NCBI GenBank assembly: GCA_028293545.1
Contig: JAQGOP010000044.1
Span: 1 to 61,691, forward strand
Source: Verrucomicrobiota bacterium
GTDB lineage: Bacteria; Verrucomicrobiota; Verrucomicrobiia; Opitutales; Opitutaceae
Reading direction: 5' to 3'
Length of the DNA: 61,691 nucleotides
Shown piece by piece: positions 28,438 through 37,119 of the stretch. Position numbers and translations under genes: made by a program. The stretch's first letter is position 1. Every line of letters starts with the position of its first letter. The notes beneath the pieces were generated by a model. That model was given only the letters and a program-made list of their open reading frames with translations, ran no database searches and had not been told where the DNA came from.

Positions 28438-28471
28438 ATTCGCGTCCATTCGCGTCCATTCGCGGTTAACA
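28438..28471. repeat. Single CGCGAAT-type arm
   Basis: ATTCGCGTCCATTCGCGTCC followed by ATTCGCGGTTAA. It is an arm of the CGCGAAT family with no clear inverted partner. The rest of the gap to 28622 is AT-richer and presumably holds the promoter of the mla operon. Confidence 0.6.
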
Positions 28472-28622
28472 CGCTTTGCTGGGCTGGTTTCTAATAACTT
28501 ACGGAAATATTGCCGCGAGTTGCTAAAACCCTAAACGTAGACCCTTAAATATCATCGCGTTCTGCGGAACTGACGACCGCTTACCGCTCTCTAATCTTGG
28601 CTACCGTTCGCCTGACTACACT

Positions 28623-30110
28623 ATGACTCCCGTTCGCATTTTTGCCGTTATCGGCTGCTTGGCCGCGCTTTGCGCGCGCTTGGGCGCGGACGAACGCAAT
28701 GCCTGGCCGTTCTGGGTCGGCCAGCGCGACGTCGCGGGGCATGTGACGTCGTGGGAGAGCATGGGCCCGCTGTTTTTCAGCAAACCCGCCGCGGACAGTG
28801 CCACTACCGGGGGATTTCGCCCGATCTTCGTACGGACGAAGGATGTGAACGGCATGACGACCGTCGCGACCGTGGTTTATCCCATTTTCATCTATCGCGC
28901 CGACAGCGACACGTACCGTTGGACGGTTTTCAACCTGATCAATCGCTCCGGACCCAGGCACGGCGTCGCAGTCTACCGCGCGGACCAGACGGTGAACTTC
29001 GACATTTGGCCGGTTTATTTTTCGCGCGACACGGGTTCGCCCGAAACCTCGTACCGCGCGCTCTTCCCGATCGTCGGCACGATCAAGGACCGTTTCGGCT
29101 ACGACCGACTTTCCTGGGTGATCTGGCCGCTGTATTTCCGCACGGAAAAGGCGGGTGCGGTCACGACCTCGGTGCCGTGGCCAATCCTTCGCGTGACCAA
29201 GGGGACCGAAACCGGTTTCGCGTTCTGGCCGCTCTTCGGCTGGCGCGACAAGCCCGAGCGTTTTCATCGCTCATTTTTCCTCTGGCCGCTGGGGTGGAAC
29301 AACACGATCCAGCCCAAGGAAGACGCCCCGGAGGGTAGCACGCCGCTGCGGCAGTTCGGATTCATTCCCTTCTACACGCGCGACCAGACCAACGGGTATG
29401 TCAACGAATGCTACGCGTGGCCGTTTTTTGGGTACACCGATCGCACCACGCCGGTTCGCTATCATGAGACGCGGTACTTCTGGCCGTTTTTCGTGCAGGG
29501 TCGCGGGGACAACCGGTACATCAATCGCTGGGCTCCGTTCTACACGCACTCGGACATCAAGGGCTACGACAAGCACTGGTACATGTGGCCGCTGGTGCGG
29601 CGCGCGAACTGGGTGGACGACAACATCGCGCAGACGCGGACCCAGTTTCTCTACGTGCTGTATTGGTCGCAGGAGCAGCGGAAGATCAGCAATCCCAACG
29701 CCGCGCCGGCGAACCGCACGCATGTCTGGCCGCTGTTCAGCAAATGGGACAACGGCGCGGGCCAGCGGCAGTTCCAGCTGCTCAGCCCCTTGGATGTGTT
29801 TTTCCCGGACAACCAGCATATCCGCGATTCGTGGACGCCGCTGTTCGCGATTTATCGCTATGACCAGCGCACGCCGACGAACAAGCGCTGGTCGTTCCTC
29901 TGGAGCGCGGTCAGCTGGCGCCACGAAGGCGCGGAAAAGGAATTCCACCTCGGGCCCCTGCTCACGCTCAAATCCAAATCCGAGCAGTCGCGTGTCTCGA
30001 TCGCGAAGGGCCTCATTGGGTTGAAACGCGATCCCGACAACCAGCACTGGCGCCCCTTCGTATTCGATTTCCCATCCAAACCGCGCATCGTTACCGCCGC
30101 GTCCCGCTGA
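28623..30110 (+). CDS. Secreted Trp-Pro repeat protein heading the mla operon
   Basis: 495 aa, function unknown. Residues 1-22 look like a signal peptide. The rest has about a dozen degenerate units of roughly 25-45 residues built on an aromatic WP-[LFV]-[FY] core: AWPFWVGQRD, DIWPVYFSRD, VIWPLYFRTE, AFWPLFGWRD, FLWPLGWNN, AWPFFGYTD, YFWPFFVQG, MWPLVRRAN, VWPLFSKWD, WTPLFAIYRYD. The pattern suggests a repetitive beta protein in or facing the outer membrane. Its stop is one base before mlaE (TGA-C-ATG), so it belongs to the lipid-transport operon and may be its periplasmic or outer-membrane partner. I do not recognise a named family. Confidence 0.8.
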   Translation: MTPVRIFAVIGCLAALCARLGADERNAWPFWVGQRDVAGHVTSWESMGPLFFSKPAADSATTGGFRPIFVRTKDVNGMTTVATVVYPIFIYRADSDTYRWTVFNLINRSGPRHGVAVYRADQTVNFDIWPVYFSRDTGSPETSYRALFPIVGTIKDRFGYDRLSWVIWPLYFRTEKAGAVTTSVPWPILRVTKGTETGFAFWPLFGWRDKPERFHRSFFLWPLGWNNTIQPKEDAPEGSTPLRQFGFIPFYTRDQTNGYVNECYAWPFFGYTDRTTPVRYHETRYFWPFFVQGRGDNRYINRWAPFYTHSDIKGYDKHWYMWPLVRRANWVDDNIAQTRTQFLYVLYWSQEQRKISNPNAAPANRTHVWPLFSKWDNGAGQRQFQLLSPLDVFFPDNQHIRDSWTPLFAIYRYDQRTPTNKRWSFLWSAVSWRHEGAEKEFHLGPLLTLKSKSEQSRVSIAKGLIGLKRDPDNQHWRPFVFDFPSKPRIVTAASR

Positions 30111-30111
30111 C

Positions 30112-30867
30112 ATGAAACAGATCACCATCATCCTCGAAGGTTTCGGCAGCACGCTCCTCCTGCTGGTCCGCTCGCTCTCGTACTTGCCCAGCCTGCCCCG
30201 CCAGAGGGCGCGGTTCATCGAGCAGTGTTACATGATCGGGTACACCACCCTGCCGATCGTCGCCATCCTCAGCTTTTTCATCGGCAGCGTGCTCGCGCTG
30301 CAGGCGGGGTACGCGATGCAGAATTTCGGGGCCAAGCAGTTCATCGGTTCGCTGGTCGGCCTGTCGATGGCCCGTGAGCTCGGCCCGGTCATGGTCGCCA
30401 TCCTCCTCGCGGGCCGCGTCGGCTCCGCGATCACGGCGGAGCTCGCGTCGATGAAAGTTTACCAGGAAATCGATGCGCTGGTGACGATGAACATCCCGCC
30501 CGCCCGCATGCTGGTCATGCCCCGGCTGGCGGCCGTGCTCGTGATGGTGCCGGTGCTCGCGATCATCGCCGATCTCGTGGGCTGGTTCGGCGGCGCGATC
30601 GTGGCGAAGTACGTGAGCTTTATCAGCATCGAGCCCGAAGGTTATTTCTCGGTCCTGCGCCGCTACATGAAGTTTGGCGAAGACGTCGCCGGCGGCCTGA
30701 TCAAGGCCGAGATCTTCGGCTTCGGCGTGGTCCTCGTTTGCTGCAACATCGGCCTCAACACGCGCGGCGGTCCGCGCGAAATCGGCGCGGCGGTCACGCG
30801 CGCGGTCGTGGTTTCCCTCATTCTCATCCTCGTGCTCGATTACTTCGTCACGAAGGCACTCATGTAA
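30112..30867 (+). CDS. mlaE: MlaE-type lipid ABC transporter permease
   Basis: 251 aa inner-membrane permease of an MCE transporter that moves phospholipids between membranes. Family marks are IEQCYMIGYTTLPIVAIL near the start, FGAKQFIGSLVGLSMARELGPVM, and GRVGSAITAELASMKVYQEIDAL, the conserved MlaE block. Five or so membrane helices. It begins one base after the Trp-Pro repeat gene and is followed by mlaF after 6 bp, an evident operon. Confidence 0.96.
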   Translation: MKQITIILEGFGSTLLLLVRSLSYLPSLPRQRARFIEQCYMIGYTTLPIVAILSFFIGSVLALQAGYAMQNFGAKQFIGSLVGLSMARELGPVMVAILLAGRVGSAITAELASMKVYQEIDALVTMNIPPARMLVMPRLAAVLVMVPVLAIIADLVGWFGGAIVAKYVSFISIEPEGYFSVLRRYMKFGEDVAGGLIKAEIFGFGVVLVCCNIGLNTRGGPREIGAAVTRAVVVSLILILVLDYFVTKALM

Positions 30868-30873
30868 TTCACC

Positions 30874-31683
30874 ATGGCCTCTTCCACTGGACATACCCGC
30901 AATCCTTTCACCGAGGTCGAAACGCCGGCCGTCGGCGTGAAACTCGAAGGACTCACGAAGAGCTTCGGCGACCACGTCGTGCTGGATAACATCACCCTGT
31001 CGGTCGAACCCGGCGAAATCTTCGTGCTGATGGGACCCAGCGGCTCGGGCAAGAGCGTGCTCCTCAAGCACATTGTCGGGCTGGAGGCCCCGACCTCGGG
31101 ACGCGTGCTGGTCGATGGCCATGACGCCACGTCGGGGGAAACGCGCGAGAAGGTCCGCATGGCGATGGTCTTCCAAGCCGGGGCGCTGTTCAACTCGCTC
31201 ACCGTCTACGACAACCTCGCGCTCTATCCGCGCGAGCATCGCGTCGCAGACGAGGCCGGCATCAAGGACAAGGTCATGCGTGCGCTGCAGATCCTGTCGC
31301 TCGAGGATGCCGCGAAGAAATTTCCCTCCGAGCTCTCGGGCGGCATGAAGAAGCGCGTGGCGATCGCGCGCGCGCTGGTGATGGAGCCGCAGCTGATGAT
31401 GTACGACGAGCCGACGAGCGAACTCGACCCGGTGATGTCGGCGACGATCAGCGAAATCATCGCCTCGTTGAAGGACGAGTACCACGTCACGACGCTGGTC
31501 GTTTCCCATGACCGTGAGTTGGCACTCAACATTGCCGAGCGGGTCGGAATCCTGATGGATGGAAAACTCATTTTCCTCGGGAAGCCCGACGAACTTCGCC
31601 AGCCGAAGGACGAGCAGGTGGCCGCATTCCTTTACCCAAAAATCGATCTCAAGCATCCGCGCTACAAGAAATTGGAGACCTGA
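30874..31683 (+). CDS. mlaF: MlaF-type lipid ABC transporter ATPase
   Basis: 269 aa. Walker A is GPSGSGKS (54-61), Q-loop Gln101, signature LSGGM (154-158) and Walker B LMMYDEP (174-180). The D-loop reads SELDP rather than the commoner SGLDP. It energises the MlaE permease on the cytoplasmic side. Its stop is 3 bp before mlaD. MlaB, the STAS-domain partner in E. coli, is not encoded in this operon. Confidence 0.96.
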   Translation: MASSTGHTRNPFTEVETPAVGVKLEGLTKSFGDHVVLDNITLSVEPGEIFVLMGPSGSGKSVLLKHIVGLEAPTSGRVLVDGHDATSGETREKVRMAMVFQAGALFNSLTVYDNLALYPREHRVADEAGIKDKVMRALQILSLEDAAKKFPSELSGGMKKRVAIARALVMEPQLMMYDEPTSELDPVMSATISEIIASLKDEYHVTTLVVSHDRELALNIAERVGILMDGKLIFLGKPDELRQPKDEQVAAFLYPKIDLKHPRYKKLET

Positions 31684-31686
31684 ACC

Positions 31687-32679
31687 ATGAACAACCTACA
31701 GCAAACCGCCCGGGTCGGGCTATTCTTCCTCCTCGGTCTCGCCCTCACGTGGGTGACGTTTGAGACGCTGAGCGGCGGCAAACTTTTCAAGAACAAGGGC
31801 TACACGCTCATCGCCGGGTTCGAGAGCCTCAAGGAGCTCAAGGACGGCGACGAAGTCCGCATGGCCGGCGTGAAGATCGGCGTCGTCGAGAAGACCCGCC
31901 TCGCCGGTCGCCGCGCTGAAGCGGTGCTCCGCATCGATCCCGGCACCAAGATCGCGAACGACGCGACGGCGAGCATCGTGATGGCCGGCCTGATCGGCAC
32001 GAATTACATCGGCATCGACCTCGGCAGCGAAGGCTCCCCGCCGCTCGCCGACGGCGCGGAGATCAAGACGAAGGTCACACCGGACATTAACACCATCATG
32101 ACGGAGATCGGGAATCTCGGTCAGAAACTGGAAGGCGCGCTCAGCTCCTTTGGCACCACGATCAACGGCGATGGCAAAGGCGGCGGTTTATTCCAGAAGC
32201 TCGACAAGCTCGTCACCGAAAACAGCGAGAAGGTCGGCGCGACGATGACCAACCTGCAGGAAATCACGACCAAGCTGAACAAGGGCGAAGGCACGATCGG
32301 CCGCCTGATCAACGACCCGACGCTGCACGACCAACTCGTGGCCGCGGTGAGCGAGATCCAGGCGACGGCCGCGCAGGCCAAGACGTTTGTCGCGGATGCG
32401 CAGGGCATCATCGCGCAGGTCAAGTCCGGCAAAGGCGCGCTCGGCACGCTGGTTTACGACGAAACCGCGGCGGACAATCTCCGCAGCACTGTCGCCAACC
32501 TGCGTTCGGTGTCCGACAAGCTGGCCAAGGGTGAAGGCACCCTGGGCAAGCTGATCAACGACGACACGCTCTACATCTCGGCCCAGAGCACGATCAAGAA
32601 GGCCGACCGCGCGCTTGACGGCTTGGGCGATTCCGGCCCGATCACGGCCGTCGGCATCGTGGCGAATTCGTTGTTTTGA
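31687..32679 (+). CDS. mlaD: MCE-domain lipid-binding protein (MlaD type)
   Basis: 330 aa. One N-terminal membrane anchor (about 9-27) is followed by the MCE domain (about 36-115, AGFESLKELKDGDEVRMAGVKIG through GLIGTNYIGIDLG). A long helical tail then carries two copies of a glycine motif, KGEGTIGRLINDPTLHDQL and KGEGTLGKLINDDTLY. The protein should sit in the periplasm and pass lipids to or from MlaE. The operon ends here; mlaC and mlaA homologues are absent, so the long tail and the Trp-Pro repeat protein may replace them. Confidence 0.95.
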   Translation: MNNLQQTARVGLFFLLGLALTWVTFETLSGGKLFKNKGYTLIAGFESLKELKDGDEVRMAGVKIGVVEKTRLAGRRAEAVLRIDPGTKIANDATASIVMAGLIGTNYIGIDLGSEGSPPLADGAEIKTKVTPDINTIMTEIGNLGQKLEGALSSFGTTINGDGKGGGLFQKLDKLVTENSEKVGATMTNLQEITTKLNKGEGTIGRLINDPTLHDQLVAAVSEIQATAAQAKTFVADAQGIIAQVKSGKGALGTLVYDETAADNLRSTVANLRSVSDKLAKGEGTLGKLINDDTLYISAQSTIKKADRALDGLGDSGPITAVGIVANSLF

Positions 32680-32728
32680 AAACGCAGAAGGCGCGGTTTC
32701 CGGCCCGCCTTTGACGTCGCGCCATCAG

Positions 32729-32869
32729 GGTGGAGCGACTTGTACCTAAAGCGCTGTTTGGCTCCGCCGACATTTAAACGCGGGCGAAGCCGCTCAACGC
32801 GTTAGCAACGCGCTCCACCTGCGAGTTGCGCTCGCTATTCACCGGAGCAGGCGGGCCACCTGCGCTACC
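32729..32869. repeat. GGTGGAGCGACTT element plus GC palindrome
   Basis: GGTGGAGCGACTTGTACC through GCGTTAGCAACGCGCTCCAC (32729-32822), a copy of the family also at 39661-39775 and 42626-42729. A GC palindrome (32839-32869) then abuts the stop codon of argG. No gene in this gap. Confidence 0.65.
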
Positions 32870-34096
32870 TCAAACCTTGGGGCCGCCTTGCGCCAGGTTG
32901 CGGGCACGGAGACGGAGGCCGTTCAGGCGGATGAAACCGGTCGCGTCGGTCTGGTTGTACCAGCTTTTCACGCCTTCCATCGACGCGATGTTCATGTCGT
33001 AGAGCGAGTACTTCGACTTCCGGCCGCACGTGATGATGTTTCCCTTGTAGAGTTTCAACCGCACCGTGCCGGTCACATACTTCTGGCTCTCGTCGACCAG
33101 CGCCTGCAGGGCCTCGCGCTCGGGGGCGAACCAGAACCCGTAGTAAACCAGCTCGGCATATTTCGGGATGAGCGAATCGCGGAGATGCATGACCTCGCGG
33201 TCCATCGTGAGCGACTCCACCTGGCGATGACCCTGCATCAGGATCGTGCCGCCCGGGGTTTCGTACACGCCGCGGCTCTTCATGCCGACGAAACGATTTT
33301 CCACGAGATCGACGCGGCCAATGCCGTGCTTGCCGCCGAGACGGTTGAGGGCCTGCAGCACGCCGGCCGGCGAGAGCTTCTTGCCGTTGACGCTGACGCA
33401 GTTGCCCTGGACGAAATCGAGCTCGACGTATTCGGCCTTGTTCGGCGCGTCCTCGGGTGACACGGACAGCTTGAACATGCCCTTGTTTTCCTTGGTCGTC
33501 GGGTCAAACCACGGGTCCTCGAGGATGCCGGCTTCGTACGAGATATGGAGGAGGTTCCGATCCATCGAATACGGCTTCTTGAGCGACGCTTCGACCGGGA
33601 TCTTGTGCTCGGCGCAGTACGCGATCATTTCCGCGCGGCCGGGGAATTCCTGGCGGAAGTTCTCGAGTTTCCAGGGCGCCAGGATCTGGAGGCGCGGGTT
33701 GAGCGCCATGTAAGTGAGCTCGAAACGGCACTGGTCGTTGCCTTTGCCGGTCGCGCCGTGGGCGACGGTGTCGGCTTTTTCGCGGCGGGCGATTTCGACC
33801 TGGGCCTTCGCGATGAGCGGGCGGGCGATGGAGGTGCCGAGGTAGTATTGCCCTTCGTAAATCGCGTTGGCGCGGACCATCGGGTAGATGAAGTCGCGCG
33901 CGAACTCCTCGACCAGGTCGAGGGTGTAGTGCTTCGACGCCCCGGTCTTCCGCGCTTTCTGCGAGAGGCCCTTGAGCTCTTCCTCCTGGCCGATATCGGC
34001 GGCGAAGGTGACGATTTCCGCGTCGTAGGTTTCGCGGAGCCACTTGACGATGACGGACGTGTCGAGGCCGCCAGAGTAGGCGAGGACAATTTTCAT
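32870..34096 (-). CDS. argG: Argininosuccinate synthase
   Basis: Joins citrulline and aspartate with ATP to give argininosuccinate, the seventh arginine step. 408 aa from ATG at 34096. The N-type ATP-pyrophosphatase loop AYSGGLDTS is at 6-14, and [13 protein letters not shown] with TGRV-type C-terminal blocks follow. It reads in the same direction as argF, argD and argB, but is separated from argF by the 456-bp inverted-repeat cassette. argH is not in the window. Confidence 0.97.
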   Translation of the reverse strand: MKIVLAYSGGLDTSVIVKWLRETYDAEIVTFAADIGQEEELKGLSQKARKTGASKHYTLDLVEEFARDFIYPMVRANAIYEGQYYLGTSIARPLIAKAQVEIARREKADTVAHGATGKGNDQCRFELTYMALNPRLQILAPWKLENFRQEFPGRAEMIAYCAEHKIPVEASLKKPYSMDRNLLHISYEAGILEDPWFDPTTKENKGMFKLSVSPEDAPNKAEYVELDFVQGNCVSVNGKKLSPAGVLQALNRLGGKHGIGRVDLVENRFVGMKSRGVYETPGGTILMQGHRQVESLTMDREVMHLRDSLIPKYAELVYYGFWFAPEREALQALVDESQKYVTGTVRLKLYKGNIITCGRKSKYSLYDMNIASMEGVKSWYNQTDATGFIRLNGLRLRARNLAQGGPKV

Positions 34097-34146
34097 GGAG
34101 AACCGCAAAGTGAGGGAAGCCGGGCCCCAGGATCAAACCCAAACAG

Positions 34147-34602
34147 TTTTTAACCGCGAATGGACGCGAATTAACGCGAATGTTCGGATAGGATGATGCG
34201 CTCCCACTCGAGCTTTGGGCGTTTAAAGTTAAGGATTAATCCGACCTGACAACCGGTGATTCGAAGTTAATTGAGCATCTGACCTCGCTCCATGTCCGTG
34301 ATGCGATCGATCACCTTGGTGTCGATAATCACGGATTGATAGGCGATGAGATCCGGAACGAATTCCGCGACCTGCACACTCCGGTAGAAAACAGGAAAGC
34401 GCTTTTGTTGCTCGAACGGAATCCTGGTGAAGCCAAATTCTACCACTAACGAATTTTCGTACGGTTTCTCATACAAACCGTGTCCAATACCATTCAAAAC
34501 CGTCATCGCCGCCCCAACCACTCGATAGACCTCATTTCGTAAGAGTATCTCGGTCGGCTCCATCTGGATTCGCGTTAATTCGCGTCCATTCGCGGTTAAA
34601 AA
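34147..34602 (-). mobile_element. Inverted-repeat cassette carrying a GxxExxY gene
   Basis: Perfect 35-bp inverted arms at 34147-34181 and 34568-34602. Each reads inward TTTTTAACCGCGAATGGACG then CGAATTAACGCGAAT, that is, three 10-bp-spaced CGCGAAT units. They enclose only a GxxExxY gene. Its ATG begins 5 bp inside one arm, and the family stop codon lies inside the other arm. The outer T-tract begins 2 bp after the argF stop codon. Mobility is inferred from the structure and from related copies in this window; no target duplication was identified. Confidence 0.6.
34171..34563 (-). pseudogene. GxxExxY protein (PDDEXK_3-like) interrupted by one stop codon
   Basis: From ATG at 34563 the frame encodes 98 residues with GLYEKPY (29-35, the GxxExxY signature) and PD(70-71)...IDTK(80-83), the PD-(D/E)xK nuclease-like residues. 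It then meets TAA at 34267-34269. Reading through gives the normal family ending (LRITGCQVGLILNFKRPKLE, then WERIIL) and a second TAA at 34171, about 130 codons in all, the usual family length. The family normally has Tyr where the stop lies, so a single TAT/TAC to TAA change explains it. The product is truncated unless the stop is suppressed. Confidence 0.82.
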
Positions 34603-34604
34603 AA

Positions 34605-35552
34605 TCAGGTCTTCGCGTGCTTGGCCAGGGTGGCCATGATGGCCTTCTGCATGTGGAGGCGATTTTCGGCTTGGTCGAAGATGATCGAGCGGGGGTTGTC
34701 CAGGACGGCCTGCTCCACTTCCTCGCCGGGATGCGCGGGGAGGCAGTGCATGAACAACGCGTCGGGTTTCGCGGTGGCAAAAAGTTTCGCGGTGGCGGCG
34801 TACGGGCGCATCAGCGCGATGCGCTCCTCGGCTTCTTCTTCCTGGCCCATGCTCGCCCACACATCCGTGTAAACAATATCCGCACCGCGCACCGCCTCGA
34901 ACGGATCCGTGAGGAAACGAAAATCAGCAGGACGTTTTTCCGCGGCAAGCTGCGCCTTGATTTCCGCACTCGGTTCGTACTCCGCCGGCCCGGCGAGCGA
35001 CACCTGCATCCCCACCATCCCGGCGCCGAGGATCCACGAGTTCGCCATGTTGAAGGACGTATCGCCGAGATAAGCGATCTTCCGGCCTTTCAACGAACCC
35101 ACCAAATCGCCGCCGGGGCCTGCCCAGCGCTCGGCCGCCGTGAAGAGATCGGAGTAAATCTGGCAGGGATGGAGAAAATCCGTGAGCGCATTCACCACCG
35201 GCACGCTCGCCGCCGCCGCCAGGCGCACGATGTCGCTGTGGTCGTAGGTCCGCACGATCAGCCCATGGACGAAACGCGAAAGCACCCGCGCGGTGTCCTC
35301 GATCGATTCCCCGCGCCCGAGCTGGATGTCGTTGCGATTCAGGAAAAGCGGATTGCCGCCGAGTTCATGGATGCCGACTTCGAACGACACCCGGGTCCGC
35401 GTGCTCGATTTGGAGAACAGCATCGCCCAAGTCTGGCCGGCAAGGATCGTCGACGTCCCCTGCCCCCGCTTGGCCTTGAAATCACGCGCCAAAGCAAACA
35501 CGTCCGGCAGCTCTTGGGCCGCGAAATCGGTCTCTTTGAGGAAGTGTTTCAT
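34605..35552 (-). CDS. argF: Ornithine carbamoyltransferase
   Basis: Transfers the carbamoyl group to ornithine, giving citrulline. 315 aa from ATG at 35552. Carbamoyl-phosphate site SSTRTR (49-54), HPCQ (127-130) and the ornithine-site HCLPAH near the C-terminus are all present. The TGA stop is followed after two bases by the T-tract of the inverted-repeat cassette. It lies between argD and argG on the same strand. Confidence 0.97.
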   Translation of the reverse strand: MKHFLKETDFAAQELPDVFALARDFKAKRGQGTSTILAGQTWAMLFSKSSTRTRVSFEVGIHELGGNPLFLNRNDIQLGRGESIEDTARVLSRFVHGLIVRTYDHSDIVRLAAAASVPVVNALTDFLHPCQIYSDLFTAAERWAGPGGDLVGSLKGRKIAYLGDTSFNMANSWILGAGMVGMQVSLAGPAEYEPSAEIKAQLAAEKRPADFRFLTDPFEAVRGADIVYTDVWASMGQEEEAEERIALMRPYAATAKLFATAKPDALFMHCLPAHPGEEVEQAVLDNPRSIIFDQAENRLHMQKAIMATLAKHAKT

Positions 35553-35640
35553 CTGTGAAAACGAAGACGTTAAAGGGCCATTCCAGAGCGGGACGAGAGC
35601 AAATTTCGGACTTTGGGTGAAACGCGTCTCCCCCTGATGG

Positions 35641-35712
35641 GCGGTTTGGCTCCGGCGACGGTTTAGGCGCGGACGGACTCGCTCCGCACGCTTAGGCAAC
35701 GCGCTTTACCAA
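35641..35712. repeat. Degenerate GGTGGAGCGACTT-family element
   Basis: GCGGTTTGGCTCCGGCGACG through GCTTAGGCAACGCGCTTTAC shares the second half of the elements at 32729 and 39661. It fills part of the 200-bp gap between argF and argD. Confidence 0.45.
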
Positions 35713-35752
35713 CGGCTCAACCATCCCCGCGATCAAGGCGCGGGCTCGTTTT

Positions 35753-36970
35753 TTATGCGCGCTTCGCCTCGAAGACCGCGCGGAAGATCTCCACCGACTT
35801 CGCGAGCTCGTCGGTCGTGGCGACCAACGGCGGCAGCACCCGGATGACATTCCCGCCCGCGCTCACCACCAGTAGGCCGCGTTCGCGCAGCGCGGTGACG
35901 TAAGGCGCCGGGTCGGACGCGAGTTGAATTCCCACCAGATAACCGCGTCCACGGACCGCCAGAACCTGCGACGCGAAATCGGTCGTGAATTTCGTGAGTT
36001 CCGCGATCCACGGGCCGCTGCGCTTCGTGACGGTCTCGAGCAGGCTTTCGCGCTCGATGACATCCAGCACCGCCAGGCCCGCCGCACAGGCGAGCGGCGT
36101 GCCGCCGAACGTGGTGCCGTGGCTGCCGGGAGTGAAGAGGTCGGTAAAACGATCACGGATCCAGACGGCGCCAATGGGAAATCCGCCGCCGAGGCCCTTG
36201 GCCATCGCAATGGCGTCGGGGAGCACGCCGGCATGCTCGAACGCGTAAAATTTCCCGGTCCGCCCGATGCCGCACTGCACTTCATCGAGCATGAGCAGCA
36301 GGTTGTGCCGGTCACAGAGCTGGCGCAGCCCGCGTAGGAATTCGGGAGTGCAAGGATTGATCCCGCTCTCGCCCTGGATCGATTCGACGAGGATCGCGGC
36401 CGTGTCGGCGTCGACGAGGTCGGCGAAACTCTGGAGGTTGTTCAATTCGCCGAACACGAAACCGGGGACAAGGGGACGAAAGCCCTTCTGGATTTTTTCC
36501 TGCGGTGTCGCGCTCATGCCGCCGAACATGCGGCCGTGGAAAGCGTTCTTCGCGGCAATGACTTTGATGCATTTTCCCTCCTGGCCGCTCTTGGCGACTC
36601 CGTGCAGGCGGGAAAGCTTGATCATCGCCTCGTCGGCCTCGCCCCCGCTATTGCAGAAAAACACCCGGCCGGGGCCGGCGCGCTGCACGAGCCGGCGCGC
36701 GAGTTCGCCCTGGTTGGGATGGCGATACAGGTTGCTGACGTGGATGAGTTCGCCGGCTTGGCGCTGGATCGCGGCAACCCAATGCGGGTGACAATGCCCG
36801 AGCGCACTGACCGCGATGCCGGAGGTAAAATCGAGGTAGCTGTTGCCCGCGTCGTCCCACACCTGCGTGCCCTTGCCGCGCACCAGTGTGAGCGGGGCAC
36901 GCGCGTAGTTCTTCAGTACATTGGCGTCGTAGAGCTCAGCGGTACTTGTGCGTACGATGGAAGGAGTCAT
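35753..36970 (-). CDS. argD: Acetylornithine aminotransferase
   Basis: PLP-dependent transfer of an amino group to N-acetylglutamate semialdehyde, giving N-acetylornithine. 405 aa. Class-III aminotransferase blocks are clear: NSGGEADEAMIKLSR (107-121), LMLDEVQCGIGRTGK (226-240) and the PLP lysine in AMAKGLGGGFPIG (Lys258). It sits between argB and argF. Family members may also use succinyldiaminopimelate, so a lysine role is possible as well. Confidence 0.95.
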   Translation of the reverse strand: MTPSIVRTSTAELYDANVLKNYARAPLTLVRGKGTQVWDDAGNSYLDFTSGIAVSALGHCHPHWVAAIQRQAGELIHVSNLYRHPNQGELARRLVQRAGPGRVFFCNSGGEADEAMIKLSRLHGVAKSGQEGKCIKVIAAKNAFHGRMFGGMSATPQEKIQKGFRPLVPGFVFGELNNLQSFADLVDADTAAILVESIQGESGINPCTPEFLRGLRQLCDRHNLLLMLDEVQCGIGRTGKFYAFEHAGVLPDAIAMAKGLGGGFPIGAVWIRDRFTDLFTPGSHGTTFGGTPLACAAGLAVLDVIERESLLETVTKRSGPWIAELTKFTTDFASQVLAVRGRGYLVGIQLASDPAPYVTALRERGLLVVSAGGNVIRVLPPLVATTDELAKSVEIFRAVFEAKRA

Positions 36971-36973
36971 GGC

Positions 36974-37012
36974 GGAATTCGGATTACAGATTTCGGATTG
37001 CGGATTGGGACG
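36974..37012. repeat. GATTGCGGATT short-repeat block
   Basis: ATTCGGATTACAGATTTCGG followed by ATTGCGGATTGGG. Similar runs are at 10197-10212. It is part of the otherwise gene-free gap between argB and argD. Confidence 0.4.
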
Positions 37013-37119
37013 GAGCGCAGGCGTTGGCGACGAAGTTGGTGGGGAGCGTTGTCGTCCTGGCCGCCTGCACGCCGGAGCCAGCGACAGAATCCCACTGATC
37101 CTCGGAGGTGAGGACGCCC

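Noticed and set aside
34147..34181. The 10-bp periodic arms as a CRISPR array
   Set aside because: The units are 10 bp apart with no spacers of CRISPR length and occur as inverted pairs; no cas gene is present.
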